Assembly: GCA_942493135.1 (NCBI GenBank)
Contig: OW818684.1
Span: forward strand, 3,968,001 to 4,032,000
Reading direction: 5' to 3'
DNA: 64,000 nucleotides
From: Planctellipticum sp942493135
Lineage (GTDB): Bacteria; Planctomycetota; Planctomycetia; Planctomycetales; Planctomycetaceae
This document shows positions 53,488 to 62,558 of this stretch, in pieces (position 1 is the stretch's first letter; each line of letters starts with the position of its first letter). Under the pieces are notes generated by a model. That model worked only from the letters and a program-made list of their open reading frames with translations. It was not told where the DNA came from and made no database searches. Both the position numbers and the translations under genes were made by a program.

Positions 53488-54012
53488 TCACGCAGCCCGC
53501 CGCTCATACGACCGCAGCGGTCCACCAAGCCGCGTCGTGCAGACGATGTCACTCGGCCGAATCTCGGCCGTCGGTTCCGTCGGCGGTTCGAAATCCGGCG
53601 GCAGATTGTTCTTCGCAGAGTGTGGCCGTTCCCGGTTGAAATGCAGCCGCCATCCACGGCACACGTAGTACAGATGCCGTTCAGCCTCGACCACGAACTT
53701 GTTGAGGTATTCGACCTTCAACGACTGTATTGAAGTGCTCCACGCGCGTCCGCAGTCTTGGTGATCGCGGTGTGATCCGCTTCACTTCGACGTCGGCCGA
53801 TCTGAGTACTGCGTCGAACTGCGCCGAGAACTTTCGTGTCGTTGTTCCGCATCACGATCTGCGGGGCGAGTGCCATATCCTCGGCGTCCATCAGGAAGTT
53901 CCGGGCCTGCTGGCACACCCGGGCCGGAACTGGAACCGAGCGCACACGGTACGATCCAGCAGCGGCGCGTGCCGGGATGCAGAAGAACCAAGCAGCAGAG
54001 GTCGACGGGGCC
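53488..54012 (-). pseudogene. decayed integrase-type transposase (copy 1)
   Basis: The reading is spread over several frames, so it is broken by at least two or three frameshifts. In order on the minus strand: VDLCCLVLLHPGTRRCW (first RNase H-fold strand), CQQARNFLMDAEDMALAPQIVMRNNDTK (with the metal-binding Asp), then in another frame FDAVLRSADVEVKRITPRSPRLRTRVEHFNT, and again shifted KVEYLNKFVVEAERHLYYVCRGWRLHFNRERPHSAKNNLPPDF to a stop at 53488. The HFNRERPHSA end is diagnostic of the integrase-core transposases of planctomycetes. It has no intact start or N-terminal domain and cannot be active. It lies 189 nt from the porin gene of the island. Confidence 0.8.
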
Positions 54013-54201
54013 ACGGGCCGCTACCGAATTGCCAGGTTCGGCGATATCCGCCGGTTCGGGGCGGCAAATTGGACTCATGAAACTGGCGCTTTGCGCAAGT
54101 TCATCAACTGGTCGATACTTCGATATCGGATCACAACGCCGGTCCGCAAAGTCCCCAGGACCATCGCGAATCTCGATGACTACCAGCGGCAAGCAGCACA
54201 C

Positions 54202-55536
54202 ATGAATTCCGTTCGGACCGCAGCAATCGTCGTGGGACTGCTGTGGACAAGCGGGGCTGCGGGGCAACAGATCGGCGACGCGACGCTCGGCAGGGTCGAG
54301 CTTTCTGAACCTGCGGACCTCGATTCTGACGTGTGGTCACGCGAAAAGCTGACAGGCGGTTGGAACGGACGGCGCGAGAAATTGGCCGCGGCGGGACTGT
54401 CGACGAGATTCAGCGGGACCTATGTCTTTCAGGGCGTCCCCGCCGGCGGGTACGAGGGACCGTTCTTTTCGAGCCTTTCGGATGAGGAGGACACCGGACA
54501 CACGTTGGGCGGCGACCTGCAGATGGAGCTCGATACCGGTAAAACGGGCTGGTGGCAGGGCGGCTTGTTCAAGGCTCGGTTGCAGGCGCGTACCGGGCGA
54601 TCCGTGCTGGAACGCTCGGGAACAGTGGGGGCCGTGAATAATGAGGCCGTGTTTCCGATCGTCCTGGATCGATTCGACCGCGATGCCTTCGCCATCACCG
54701 AACTGACCTACGAGCACTCTCTCGGCGAGCAGGTCTCTGTCTTCGGCGGGTTGCTGAACACGTCCATGGGCGATGAGAACGCGATTGCCGGCTCTGCACT
54801 GTCTCATTCGCACTTTCTCAACTTCGCGATGCTCTACTCGCTGGTCGAGGACGCGACAGTCCCGAATGCGTCGCTGGGCGGCGGCATCAACTTCACGCCA
54901 ACAGAAGACATCTCCGGCTCGTTCTCGGTGTTCGGTTCGGCCGAAACCGCTGGAGAGAATCCGTTTCATCTCTGGCACAGCACGACCTTGTCTACAGAGT
55001 GGACTGTCAATCACATGCTCGCGGATCACGCGGGAGCGCAGACGTTGGGATTGCTGTATGGCATCAACGTGCGTCGCACGGACATTGCTGCGGACCCGCG
55101 CCTCGTTCTCATCGGCCTCCTGCTCGGCCTGCCGATACCGACCACCGAATCAGACACGTGGGCCATGTATTACAACGCGCACCAGTATCTCCAGGGCGAT
55201 GCCGAAGAAGGCTGGGGCCTCTTCACGCGGCTGGGGGTTTCGGACGGGAATCCGAACGTCGTGAAATGGAACTGCGCGGTCGGCGTGGGAGGCGTCGGCT
55301 TGTTGCCCGGTCGCAAGCAGGATGGCTGGGGGTTGGGCGTCTTCTACCTGGACATGAGCGATGCAGACCTGCTGCAAGGGCTGGGCGTGAGAGACGAAAC
55401 TGGCGGCGAGGCTTACTACAATATCGCCGTGTCGTCGGCGTTCCGCGTGACGCTGGATGCTCAGGTGATTGACTCTGCGAAGCCCCGTGTGGGCGCCACC
55501 TGGGTGCTGGGCCTCCGTACGCATTTCGATTTTTGA
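54202..55536 (+). CDS. OprB-type carbohydrate-selective porin
   Basis: 444 residues from the ATG at 54202. A Sec signal (MNSVRTAAIVVGLLWTSGAAGQQ) precedes the body, WSREKLTGGWNGRREKLAAAGLSTRFSGTYVFQGVPAGGY, which matches the start of OprB porins (W-x-x-x-x-L-T-G-W-x-G-x-R). Alternating beta strands continue to the end, LGLRTHFDF, with the aromatic terminal residue used for outer membrane insertion. OprB porins let sugars or other small solutes cross the outer membrane. Its frame continues back through the transposase remnant, so that sequence is not part of the gene. It starts the island of three transport genes and ends 17 nt before the next start. Confidence 0.8.
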   Translation: MNSVRTAAIVVGLLWTSGAAGQQIGDATLGRVELSEPADLDSDVWSREKLTGGWNGRREKLAAAGLSTRFSGTYVFQGVPAGGYEGPFFSSLSDEEDTGHTLGGDLQMELDTGKTGWWQGGLFKARLQARTGRSVLERSGTVGAVNNEAVFPIVLDRFDRDAFAITELTYEHSLGEQVSVFGGLLNTSMGDENAIAGSALSHSHFLNFAMLYSLVEDATVPNASLGGGINFTPTEDISGSFSVFGSAETAGENPFHLWHSTTLSTEWTVNHMLADHAGAQTLGLLYGINVRRTDIAADPRLVLIGLLLGLPIPTTESDTWAMYYNAHQYLQGDAEEGWGLFTRLGVSDGNPNVVKWNCAVGVGGVGLLPGRKQDGWGLGVFYLDMSDADLLQGLGVRDETGGEAYYNIAVSSAFRVTLDAQVIDSAKPRVGATWVLGLRTHFDF

Positions 55537-55552
55537 TCGGCAGGCGCTGCTC

Positions 55553-56206
55553 ATGTGGTCGTTCATCACTCGCCATCTTGACCCGGCAACCCGGCTCGGA
55601 GAGGTTCTGTTCGGGCTGATCATGACGCTGGGAATCACCGGCGCCGTGCGTCTCGGTCTTGAGCAGGCGGATAATCGCGAGCTGTTCATCGCCGTCCTGG
55701 GCTGCAATCTGGCCTGGGGAGTCGTGGATGGCGTGATGTTCGCGATGCTCGCGTTGTTTGAACGCGGTCGCAAAGCCCGCATCGTGACCGGCGTGCTCCG
55801 CGCTCCGACGGACGAGGCCGCGATCCTGCGGATCGGCGAAGAATTCGACGACCGGCTGAAACCGCTGACAACGCCCGAAGAACGAGAGCAGATCTACCGC
55901 TGGATGCTGGAGCCGGCTCGGCGCAGCGCTCGCGAGACGCCGGGGTTTCAGCGCAGAGACGTCCTGGGCGGGATCGCCGTGGCGGGCATCATTATGCTGG
56001 CGACACTGCCAGTCGTCGTGCCGTTCCTGCTGGTCTCGAACCCGACGCTGGCGGTCCGGCTTTCCAATCTGACGGCGCTGGCCCTGCAGTTCCTGGCAGG
56101 CTGCTGGTGGGGGCGACTGGTCGGAGCCAGCCCGTTCCGCGTCGGCGCGGGATTGACGTGCGTTGGCGGGACACTGGTGCTTGTTACCATCGCGCTGGGC
56201 GGGTAG
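55553..56206 (+). CDS. VIT/CCC1-like membrane protein
   Basis: 217 residues from the ATG at 55553, which lies 17 nt after the porin stop. It has five hydrophobic segments. The first pair (GEVLFGLIMTLGITGAVRLG and LFIAVLGCNLAWGVVDGVMFAML) resembles VIT-type iron/manganese transporters. A cytoplasmic, charged region follows (TTPEEREQIYRWMLEPARRSARE), as in VIT metal-binding domains, then two more helices and a final pair. The ion is unknown; the match is by pattern only. It overlaps in position with the porin operon and is followed 29 nt later by the Ca2+/H+ antiporter gene. Confidence 0.65.
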   Translation: MWSFITRHLDPATRLGEVLFGLIMTLGITGAVRLGLEQADNRELFIAVLGCNLAWGVVDGVMFAMLALFERGRKARIVTGVLRAPTDEAAILRIGEEFDDRLKPLTTPEEREQIYRWMLEPARRSARETPGFQRRDVLGGIAVAGIIMLATLPVVVPFLLVSNPTLAVRLSNLTALALQFLAGCWWGRLVGASPFRVGAGLTCVGGTLVLVTIALGG

Positions 56207-56234
56207 TTCGATCCGAAACATCAAAGTGAAACCA

Positions 56235-57335
56235 ATGCATCCACTCATGAATGAAATTCGACGGAATCCAGTCCTGTGGCTGCTGGTGTCCGTCCCCGTG
56301 GTGTTCGTCTTCCAACAGATCAAGCCGGAATCGCACACGCTGCTCTTCCTGCTGTCCATTCTGGCCATCGTGCCGCTGGCGGCCCTGCTCAGTCATGCCA
56401 CCGAGTCCGTCGCCGCGAAGACCGGCGACATGGTGGGCGGACTGCTCAACGCCACGCTGGGCAACCTGACGGAGCTCGTCATCGCGCTGGCCGCGTTGCG
56501 TGCGGGGGAATACATGCTGGTGAAGGCGTCGATTGCGGGGGCCATTGTCACCAACACGCTGTTCATGCTGGGCGCGTCGTTCCTCGTCGGGGGACTCAAG
56601 CATCACGTCCAGGAATACAATCGGGGCAGCGCACGGTTCCAGGCGGGGCTGCTGTTCCTGGCGACCGTAGCGCTGCTGGTGCCTTCGGCCGTGAGCCAGG
56701 GGGACTCCGCGCCGGCGCCCGCAATCATCCAGAAACTGAGCCTGTGTCTGTCGGTCTTGCTCATCGTGGCCTACGGGCTCGGCCTGTTGTTTTCGCTCAA
56801 AACACATCGAGAATTCTTCGCCAGTGCCGAACACCCGGAATCAGACGCGAAGGAAGCCCCTTGGCCGATGGGACTGGCCCTCGGGACGCTCGCGGGCGTT
56901 ACTGTGCTGGTGGCGCTGGTCAGCGAGGTCTTCGTCGGGTCCGTGCAGGGCGCAGCGCTGGAACTGGGCATGACGCCGGCCTTCGTCGGTTTCATCGTGG
57001 TGGCGCTGGTGGGCGGCGCGGCGGAAATGACCTCCGCATTCTCGGGTGCGCGCAAGAACCGGCTGGACCTGAGCGTCGGAATCGCGCTGGGGAGTGCGTC
57101 GCAAATCTCGCTGTTTGTTGCGCCGGTGCTGGTGCTGCTGAGTTACGTCCTCGGACCGGCACCGATGGACCTGCAATTCTGGCCGGGCGCCGTGGTGATG
57201 GTGCTCATCGGTGTTTTAACCGCAACGCTGGTGACGAACAGCGGACGTTCCATGTGGTTCGTCGGCGTGCTGACGCTGATGGTGTATTCGATTTTTGCCA
57301 TCACACTTTATGTATTGCCGCCGAAAGTGCAGTGA
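56235..57335 (+). CDS. cax: Ca2+/H+ antiporter (CAX family)
   Basis: 366 residues from the ATG at 56235. Two homologous halves of about five helices each are visible. The first carries SHATESVAAKTGDMVGGLLNATLGNLTELVIALAAL and the second VVALVGGAAEMTSAFSGARKNRLDLSVGIALGSASQISLFVAPVLVLLSY. These are the paired alpha-repeats GNxxE and GGAAE of CaxA-type exchangers, with acidic ion-binding residues. It should export calcium or manganese in exchange for protons at the inner membrane. It is the last gene of the island and follows the VIT-like gene by 28 nt, so a three-gene operon is likely. Decayed transposase copy 2 follows within ~115 nt. Confidence 0.88.
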   Translation: MHPLMNEIRRNPVLWLLVSVPVVFVFQQIKPESHTLLFLLSILAIVPLAALLSHATESVAAKTGDMVGGLLNATLGNLTELVIALAALRAGEYMLVKASIAGAIVTNTLFMLGASFLVGGLKHHVQEYNRGSARFQAGLLFLATVALLVPSAVSQGDSAPAPAIIQKLSLCLSVLLIVAYGLGLLFSLKTHREFFASAEHPESDAKEAPWPMGLALGTLAGVTVLVALVSEVFVGSVQGAALELGMTPAFVGFIVVALVGGAAEMTSAFSGARKNRLDLSVGIALGSASQISLFVAPVLVLLSYVLGPAPMDLQFWPGAVVMVLIGVLTATLVTNSGRSMWFVGVLTLMVYSIFAITLYVLPPKVQ

Positions 57336-57449
57336 ATGTCCGGTGTGCAGATCCTCCTTGCCACAGCTCGCACGACCGAAGTCGTCTGGGAGGCTGTGCC
57401 GTGCAGTAGTTCGATCGCGTGCGGGGTGATCAACGCGGTCCGATAATGT

Positions 57450-57627
57450 GGTTCCGTGAAGGCGGATGCCAGTTGGTGGGGCGTGGAGCGAAGACGCTCC
57501 CGATGGAATGCAGCCGCTATTCCCGGCAGCCATAGTTCCAGCGCTGCTGAGCGACGATAACGAACTTGTCGAGGCACTCGACCTTTATGGTCTGGATGAA
57601 CCGTTCGACGTGCGCCCGCAGGTTCAG
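57450..57627 (-). pseudogene. decayed integrase-type transposase (copy 2, C-terminal fragment)
   Basis: The minus strand reads NLRAHVERFIQTIKVECLDKFVIVAQQRWNYGCRE, then a TAG stop, then RLH; a second frame gives AAFHRERLRSTPHQLASAF. These match the end of the integrase-core family and copy 1 at 53488 (KVEYLNKFVVEAERHLYYVCRGWRLHFNRERPHSA). An in-frame stop and frameshifts show it is dead. Only the last ~60 residues remain. It is in the same orientation as copy 1, with the three-gene transport island between them. Confidence 0.7.
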
Positions 57628-57851
57628 TCCGCACACCGCTCGCAATCCTGTCACTATGAACCGATTAATCGCTCGCAACACCCGTCAGCCCAGACGGCAC
57701 GAGACGCAGAGGCAACCGAGAGTTGCGGACAAGATCGGATCCGAGGGCCGACGCGGGTGGGAAACGGGAGCGTCGCGCCTTGGGACGAGATGGAGACTTC
57801 GAGACGAGCGGCGATTCCCGAAGTTGTTTCCAGAACTGGCGATAGAACGCG

Positions 57852-57883
57852 AAAAGGCCGGCATCCGCAGATGCCGGCCTTTT
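57852..57883 (-). terminator. intrinsic terminator after tRNA-fMet
   Basis: A perfect 14-bp stem, AAAAGGCCGGCATC / GATGCCGGCCTTTT, with a CGCA loop. It lies 44 nt beyond the 3' end of the tRNA on the minus strand; its arms end in T-runs in both directions, so it may work bidirectionally. Confidence 0.8.
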
Positions 57884-57924
57884 CTGTAACCCCACGGTAT
57901 CTCGATTTCGATACCATCAAAACA

Positions 57925-58000
<76 letters not shown>

Positions 58001-58112
58001 ACAAAGACGACTCGACCGTTGGCCGCGTCGGTCTGCGAAGTATAACCGCCGTTCGGCTGCTGGGAAGGGACTCGGCTCTTCTTTTTTTCGGATTCGCTCC
58101 GATCAGCAGACG

Positions 58113-59147
58113 CTATGGGTCGAATCGCACTCCCCGGCTCCGATCCGCCACCGCTCCGAAGGCCGGTTGCGATGGACGCGAAACCGTCGCGAAGGACTGC
58201 CGCAGCAGCGGCTCCAGCAAAGCGGCGCGGCTCAACGGGCCGGCGGGCCGCGCCGCCGGTTCGTCACTGCGGGCAATCGTCTGGCCCTCAGGCGTCTGAG
58301 CCCGGATCGTCGGCGGAGCCTCCTTCTGAGCCGCGCTGGCGGCCATTCGTCGTTCGGGGGCGGCGCCGGTCGGCGGCTCGACCGCGGCCACTTCGGTCCC
58401 CTTCGGCAAGTTCAGTCGCGGGCTGCCGGCGATCGTCCACTGGTCCCACTGGACTTCGAGCTGCTCGATGCTCGCAAATCCGTAGTGCTCTTCGAGGGCT
58501 TTCTCCCAGCTGCCCGAGAACGCCGATTTCAGAAACCGCAGGTACTTCCGCTTGTCCCCGTGCTGCATCAGGTAGTCGACCAGGGAATAGCCTTCGGCAT
58601 ACAGCGTCAGGACATCCTGCTGGTCGGTGGGATACTCCTTCATCGGCAGGAGCTTGCGGAGCGGAATCTTCCGCGTCGTCCCGCGCACCTGGTCAGAAAT
58701 GGCCTGTAGCCGCATCCGCTCGGACTCGTGCTCGATCAGCGATGCGGCCCCTTCGTCCGCCCAGCGAGGAAGCGGGCGGCGGAAATAGCAGGCGAAAATC
58801 GTGTGATTGATCTCGTGCGGCAGAACCGAATCGAGGATCCGTTCCTCGGAGCCCTGGACACGCATTTTCCAGCCGTAAACCTCGCCCCGGTCGAAGCTGA
58901 ATGTGGTCGCTCCGCCGGCCCCCATATTGCCGACCTGAATGCTGATCGGGCAGCGGGCGCCCCAGTCTCGCATGACTTTGCCGGTCCAGGCGATCGACAG
59001 TTCCCGGCGATAGTACTCCGCCGCCTGTCCGACCTGCTCGGCGAATTCCCGCGTCGGCGCTTCCACCTGGAAGTTCGTGGTGGTGTAGCTGGCTCCCAGG
59101 GAGGAAAGGGCGCCGACGAGTACGATGCCACGGAAGAGCGCGTCCAT
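58113..59147 (-). CDS. gluzincin-like metalloprotease-family protein (peptidase MA type)
   Basis: 344 residues from the ATG at 59147; the frame extends upstream but that part looks non-coding. A hydrophobic leader, MDALFRGIVLVGALSSLGA, suggests secretion. HEINH (residues 111-115) is an H-E-x-x-H zinc motif, and WADEGAASLIEHE (about 129-141) supplies the third ligand Glu132, as in peptidase MA/gluzincin folds. The C-terminal part has a disordered Pro/Ala-rich tail. No propeptide is evident. A proteolytic role is inferred from these motifs only. It stands alone on the minus strand beside the tRNA. Confidence 0.65.
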   Translation of the reverse strand: MDALFRGIVLVGALSSLGASYTTTNFQVEAPTREFAEQVGQAAEYYRRELSIAWTGKVMRDWGARCPISIQVGNMGAGGATTFSFDRGEVYGWKMRVQGSEERILDSVLPHEINHTIFACYFRRPLPRWADEGAASLIEHESERMRLQAISDQVRGTTRKIPLRKLLPMKEYPTDQQDVLTLYAEGYSLVDYLMQHGDKRKYLRFLKSAFSGSWEKALEEHYGFASIEQLEVQWDQWTIAGSPRLNLPKGTEVAAVEPPTGAAPERRMAASAAQKEAPPTIRAQTPEGQTIARSDEPAARPAGPLSRAALLEPLLRQSFATVSRPSQPAFGAVADRSRGVRFDP

Positions 59148-59636
59148 GCGGAGTCCGGGTCTGGAGTCATTGTTGAGAGGCGGCGGTCCGTTGAGGCATC
59201 CAGCCATCGCCGGGACCGGCAGATTCTGCAGCAAAATCTGCACCAGCCGACCGGAATGACGCAATTGGAGTCTCGTCGTCAGGCTGTAACCTGTTCTTTG
59301 TAAACAACTTGCGATCGATTATTCGGCCCATGCCGAAATCCGGACGAACCTTCCGGTCGGCCGGGATTTGTAAGAAGTACAAGGAACCAGAAGTCATCTT
59401 TTCCGATCGGCGGATCTGTGAGGCATGATCATTTTTATTCAGTCCGCCCCGGACGACGCCACGGGCAGGATCGCTGCGGAGGGCGCGACCGGGTCGTTTC
59501 CTCTCTCCCGCATTCCCGTTGCACCGGGCGGAGAAATTTGAACGAGCCGCGTGTTCAGACGGCTTTTTGCTCCGCGGATGTCAGCCAACATCCCGATATT
59601 CCCCACTCAGAGAATTCACATGTTGTCCGTCCCCGC
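59148..59636. other. divergent upstream region, no gene seen
   Basis: About 490 nt between the gluzincin gene and the hypothetical gene at 59637. Some frames cross it but look non-coding. No clear promoter, repeat or RNA was recognised, although AT-rich stretches around 59,310 and 59,420-59,440 could hold promoters. Confidence 0.35.
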
Positions 59637-60143
59637 GTGGACGCCCCGTCGGAGTCGGTTGCCTTGGCCCATTCGCATCTCATTGTCCAGCACCTCCTGA
59701 AGCAACTCGAACTGTTCGCCCTCGACCGCGAAGAACGCGACCCGCGCCCGGAGTGGCTGACCGGACTCGTCCAGAAGGTTGCGGAACTGTTCGAACCCCT
59801 CACTGGCGTCGGCCGAGTCGGCTGCGAATGCGAGCTGACCGAAGTGGGCTGGGAAGCCCGCCTGTTCCTGGGGCTGGCGGAAATCGTCGGCGGCAAGCAC
59901 GACGGTCAGTCCCGCACGACCGGGTTCGAACTGGATCTCGTCAATCTGCAGGGCTGCTTCGACCTCGTCGACGCCTTGAGCTGGAACGTCTCTTCGAGCG
60001 AGGGCGAAGGGGGCGGTTCGTTTCTCACGGTCCGCGGACTGGTCGGACCGGAACCTGTCTGCGTGAAGCTCTACTCCCGCCCGCCCCGCGACGCTCTGCC
60101 CGCGCTCCGCGTCCGCGCCGACGGGACCGTCGAAGAGATCTGA
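59637..60143 (+). CDS. hypothetical protein
   Basis: From a GTG at 59637 there are 168 residues; TTG at 59538, with GGCGGAG upstream, is an alternative that adds 33 residues. The body has an N-terminal helical part (HLIVQHLLKQLELFALDREERDPRPEWLTGLVQKVAELFEP) and a beta-rich C-terminal half (TGFELDLVNLQGCFDLVDALSWNVSSSEG; PEPVCVKLYSRPPRDALPALRVR). No known motif, signal or membrane segment. It precedes rph by 103 nt in the same direction. Confidence 0.5.
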   Translation: MDAPSESVALAHSHLIVQHLLKQLELFALDREERDPRPEWLTGLVQKVAELFEPLTGVGRVGCECELTEVGWEARLFLGLAEIVGGKHDGQSRTTGFELDLVNLQGCFDLVDALSWNVSSSEGEGGGSFLTVRGLVGPEPVCVKLYSRPPRDALPALRVRADGTVEEI

Positions 60144-60246
60144 TCGCCCGATTGGTCTCCATCCAAGGTTGGCGAAGTCGTCTGTCCGCGTTACCGTGCC
60201 CGTCGGAAAAGACCGGCAAGGACACGAGCAGCGGACAGGGCAGGCC

Positions 60247-60981
60247 ATGCGACACGACGGACGACTGGTTGATGAATTGCGCGCAATTCGCGTACAGCGG
60301 CACTTTACGGGAGCGGCTCCGGGGAGTGTCCTGATTCAGGCGGGACGGACAACTGTGCTCTGCACCGCCAGCGTCGAAAACGCCCTGCCCCCCTGGAAAA
60401 AAGTCGCCGATCCGGCACTGGCGACCGGCTGGCTGACGGCCGAGTATTCCATGCTGCCAGGCAGCACGGCGCCGCGGAAACGCCGGGAGCGGGAAAAGCT
60501 CGACGGGCGTTCGAGCGAAATCCAGAGGCTGATCGGACGGAGCCTGCGGGCGGCCGTCGATTTCAAGGCTCTCGGAGCCCGGACCATCACGGTCGACTGC
60601 GACGTTCTCGAAGCCGACGGCGGGACGCGCACGCTGAGCATCACCGGCGGATTCATTGCCCTGTGTGACGCTGTCGCGACGCTGCGCGGTGAACTGCTGC
60701 CTGAGCAGAAAGTCGTCTGCACCAGCATCGCCGCAGTGAGTGTCGGCATTTGTGCGGGTGAAGCTGTGCTGGATCTGGATTACGTCGAAGACTCGCAGGC
60801 CGAGGTCGATCTGAACGTAGTGATGACCGGGACCGGCGAGTTCATCGAAGTCCAGGGAACCGCCGAGGGCCGGCCGTTTTCGCGGGAGAAGCTGCAGCAG
60901 CAGCTCGACCTGGCGGAGGTCGGGATCGCCCGCCTGACCCGGCTGCAGCAGGAAGTGCTGGGCGCGGAGTGGCCCCTTTGA
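60247..60981 (+). CDS. rph: ribonuclease PH
   Basis: 244 residues from the ATG at 60247 (MRHDGRLVDELRAI). The family pattern is complete: RHFTGAAPGSVLIQAGRTTVLCTASVENALPPW, then TGWLTAEYSMLPGSTAPRKRREREKLDGRSSEIQRLIGRSLRAAVD, with the RSxEIQRLIGRSLR motif, and DCDVLEADGGTRTLSITGGFIALCDA, the phosphate-binding segment. RNase PH trims the 3' ends of tRNA precursors by phosphorolysis in the cytoplasm. It lies downstream of a hypothetical gene and upstream of a secreted-protein gene. Confidence 0.97.
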   Translation: MRHDGRLVDELRAIRVQRHFTGAAPGSVLIQAGRTTVLCTASVENALPPWKKVADPALATGWLTAEYSMLPGSTAPRKRREREKLDGRSSEIQRLIGRSLRAAVDFKALGARTITVDCDVLEADGGTRTLSITGGFIALCDAVATLRGELLPEQKVVCTSIAAVSVGICAGEAVLDLDYVEDSQAEVDLNVVMTGTGEFIEVQGTAEGRPFSREKLQQQLDLAEVGIARLTRLQQEVLGAEWPL

Positions 60982-61148
60982 AATGGCGTCGGTCGGCCTG
61001 AGCAAACTGGGGCTGGACACGTTTGAAAGCGGTTGCTAACTTCCCCGCCGCTCCGTCAACTCCCCTCAAAAACTTGAATCCAATCTGCGGGTTGGCAGCG
61101 ATTCCGGACGAATCGCGTTTGCCTCCGTACCGTTTGTTCGCCTCCGGA

Positions 61149-62267
61149 ATGGAGTCTATCGTGCGAACTCTGTCCCCTCTCGTCTGGTGCGCGGCGTGCT
61201 GCCTGGCCGTCGCCGCGACGTCGCCCGCCTCGGCCATCGAGGCCGTTCGCGGCAAGGAATACAAACTGACCCCCAAACATGGTCCGTGGATGATCATGGT
61301 TGCGAGCTTCCGCGACGTCAAAGACGACGATCGCAAAGAGAAGGGGCTGAGCGCGGCGGAGGCCGCAGCCGAGCTCGTCTTTGAGCTGCGCTCCAACGGC
61401 ATTCCCGCCTACACGTTCTCCCAGGATGGCAAGGTCGAGAAGATCGACACCATCGACCGCCTGAACCGTCCCGATCAGCGGATTTATGCCTCGCAGCGCG
61501 ACATGATCTGCGTCCTCGCCGGCAACTACGATCTTTCCACAACGGAATCGTTTGCCGACGGCGGCAAGCCGTCAGCGAATCTGAAAGGCAAAAAGGACGA
61601 CAAGATCGCCGACGACACGTTGCGGTATGTGAAGGCGTACTTCCCGAAGTTCTTGAAGGAAGAGAAGAGCGGCGGGATCTTCCGTCTGACGCCTGGCCGG
61701 AAAGGTCCTCTCAGCGGAGCGTTCCTGACTATCAACCCGCTCCTCAAGCCGAGCGAAGTGATGCAGCGGAAGCCCGATCCGGAAGTCCTGGCCTTAAACT
61801 CTGGAATCGAAAACGCACTGGTCAGCCTCAAGAAACCGTACACGGTCAAAGTCGCCACGTTCTCGGGACGCTCGGTGACGCCGCTCGGCAACAGCATGTT
61901 TGCCAGCAACGAGGAACGCTTCGACGCGAAGCTGGCCAAGCCGAGCGACGCCGACTCGTACGATCTTAACCGGGCCGGCGAAGACGCCACTCAATTGGCC
62001 TACGCACTCCGCGCTCGGCAGTTTGAAGCCTACGTCTATCACGATCGCTTTCAATCGATCGTGACCGTCGGAGGCTTCGACTCTCCCGACGATCCGCAGA
62101 TCCGCCGCATTGCCGCTCAGCTCGGAGCCAAGCCCGGAACGGATCCGGCGACCGGCAACGAAGGCATGATCGCCGAAGTCCTGACGCTCAAGCTCGCCGA
62201 CGGACGACAGCAGGCCTGGATCTTCGATCCGCAACCTCAACTGATGGCGACCCCGCGCGTGAGATAA
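61149..62267 (+). CDS. hypothetical secreted protein
   Basis: 372 residues from the ATG at 61149; a GTG 12 nt downstream is an alternative. The leader MESIVRTLSPLVWCAACCLAVAATSPASAIEA is a Sec signal with a plausible AxA cut. The mature part contains two related alpha/beta segments: HGPWMIMVASFRDVKDDDRKEKGLSAAEAAAELVFELRSNGIPAYTFSQ and KKPYTVKVATFSGRSVTP, later YALRARQFEAYVYHDRFQSIVTVGGFDSPDDPQI. The pattern recalls SPOR-type (peptidoglycan-binding) repeats, in which a strand-helix unit repeats; this is a guess. It ends 32 nt before a strong plus-strand terminator. Confidence 0.65.
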   Translation: MESIVRTLSPLVWCAACCLAVAATSPASAIEAVRGKEYKLTPKHGPWMIMVASFRDVKDDDRKEKGLSAAEAAAELVFELRSNGIPAYTFSQDGKVEKIDTIDRLNRPDQRIYASQRDMICVLAGNYDLSTTESFADGGKPSANLKGKKDDKIADDTLRYVKAYFPKFLKEEKSGGIFRLTPGRKGPLSGAFLTINPLLKPSEVMQRKPDPEVLALNSGIENALVSLKKPYTVKVATFSGRSVTPLGNSMFASNEERFDAKLAKPSDADSYDLNRAGEDATQLAYALRARQFEAYVYHDRFQSIVTVGGFDSPDDPQIRRIAAQLGAKPGTDPATGNEGMIAEVLTLKLADGRQQAWIFDPQPQLMATPRVR

Positions 62268-62299
62268 CCGCTGCGCCCCCCCTTCGCTGCAGTGGTTTG

Positions 62300-62338
62300 C
62301 CCGCCCGTCGCCCCCCCCGCGACGGGCGGGTTCTTTTT
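62300..62338 (+). terminator. intrinsic terminator after the secreted-protein gene at 61,149
   Basis: A perfect 12-bp GC stem, CCCGCCCGTCGC (62300-62311) and GCGACGGGCGGG (62319-62330), with a poly-C loop, is followed by TTCTTTTT. It lies 33 nt past the stop at 62267. The remaining 62339-62558 shows nothing further. Confidence 0.85.
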
Positions 62339-62558
62339 GCCGCCGTACGCGGCCCGGGGGGCCGACTCAGAGACGGGTTGGGCGTGGATGCCCCGTTCGG
62401 CGGCGTTGAATGACCAGCTCAGGTGTCGCGAGCTGGAATTCACCGCGCCCCCGCATGTGATCAGGCCGCAGGTAGTCAAGTCTGTCTGTTCCGCCCGAAG
62501 AGTCGCCAGGGCTGGTGGCCCGGACATCCCTGTCTGGGCGGATGACTTCCATAACCCG

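Noticed and set aside
53836..54201. N-terminal extension of the porin frame (122 codons) as part of the porin.
   Set aside because: It reads antisense through the transposase remnant and lacks porin-like sequence; a Sec signal begins at 54202.
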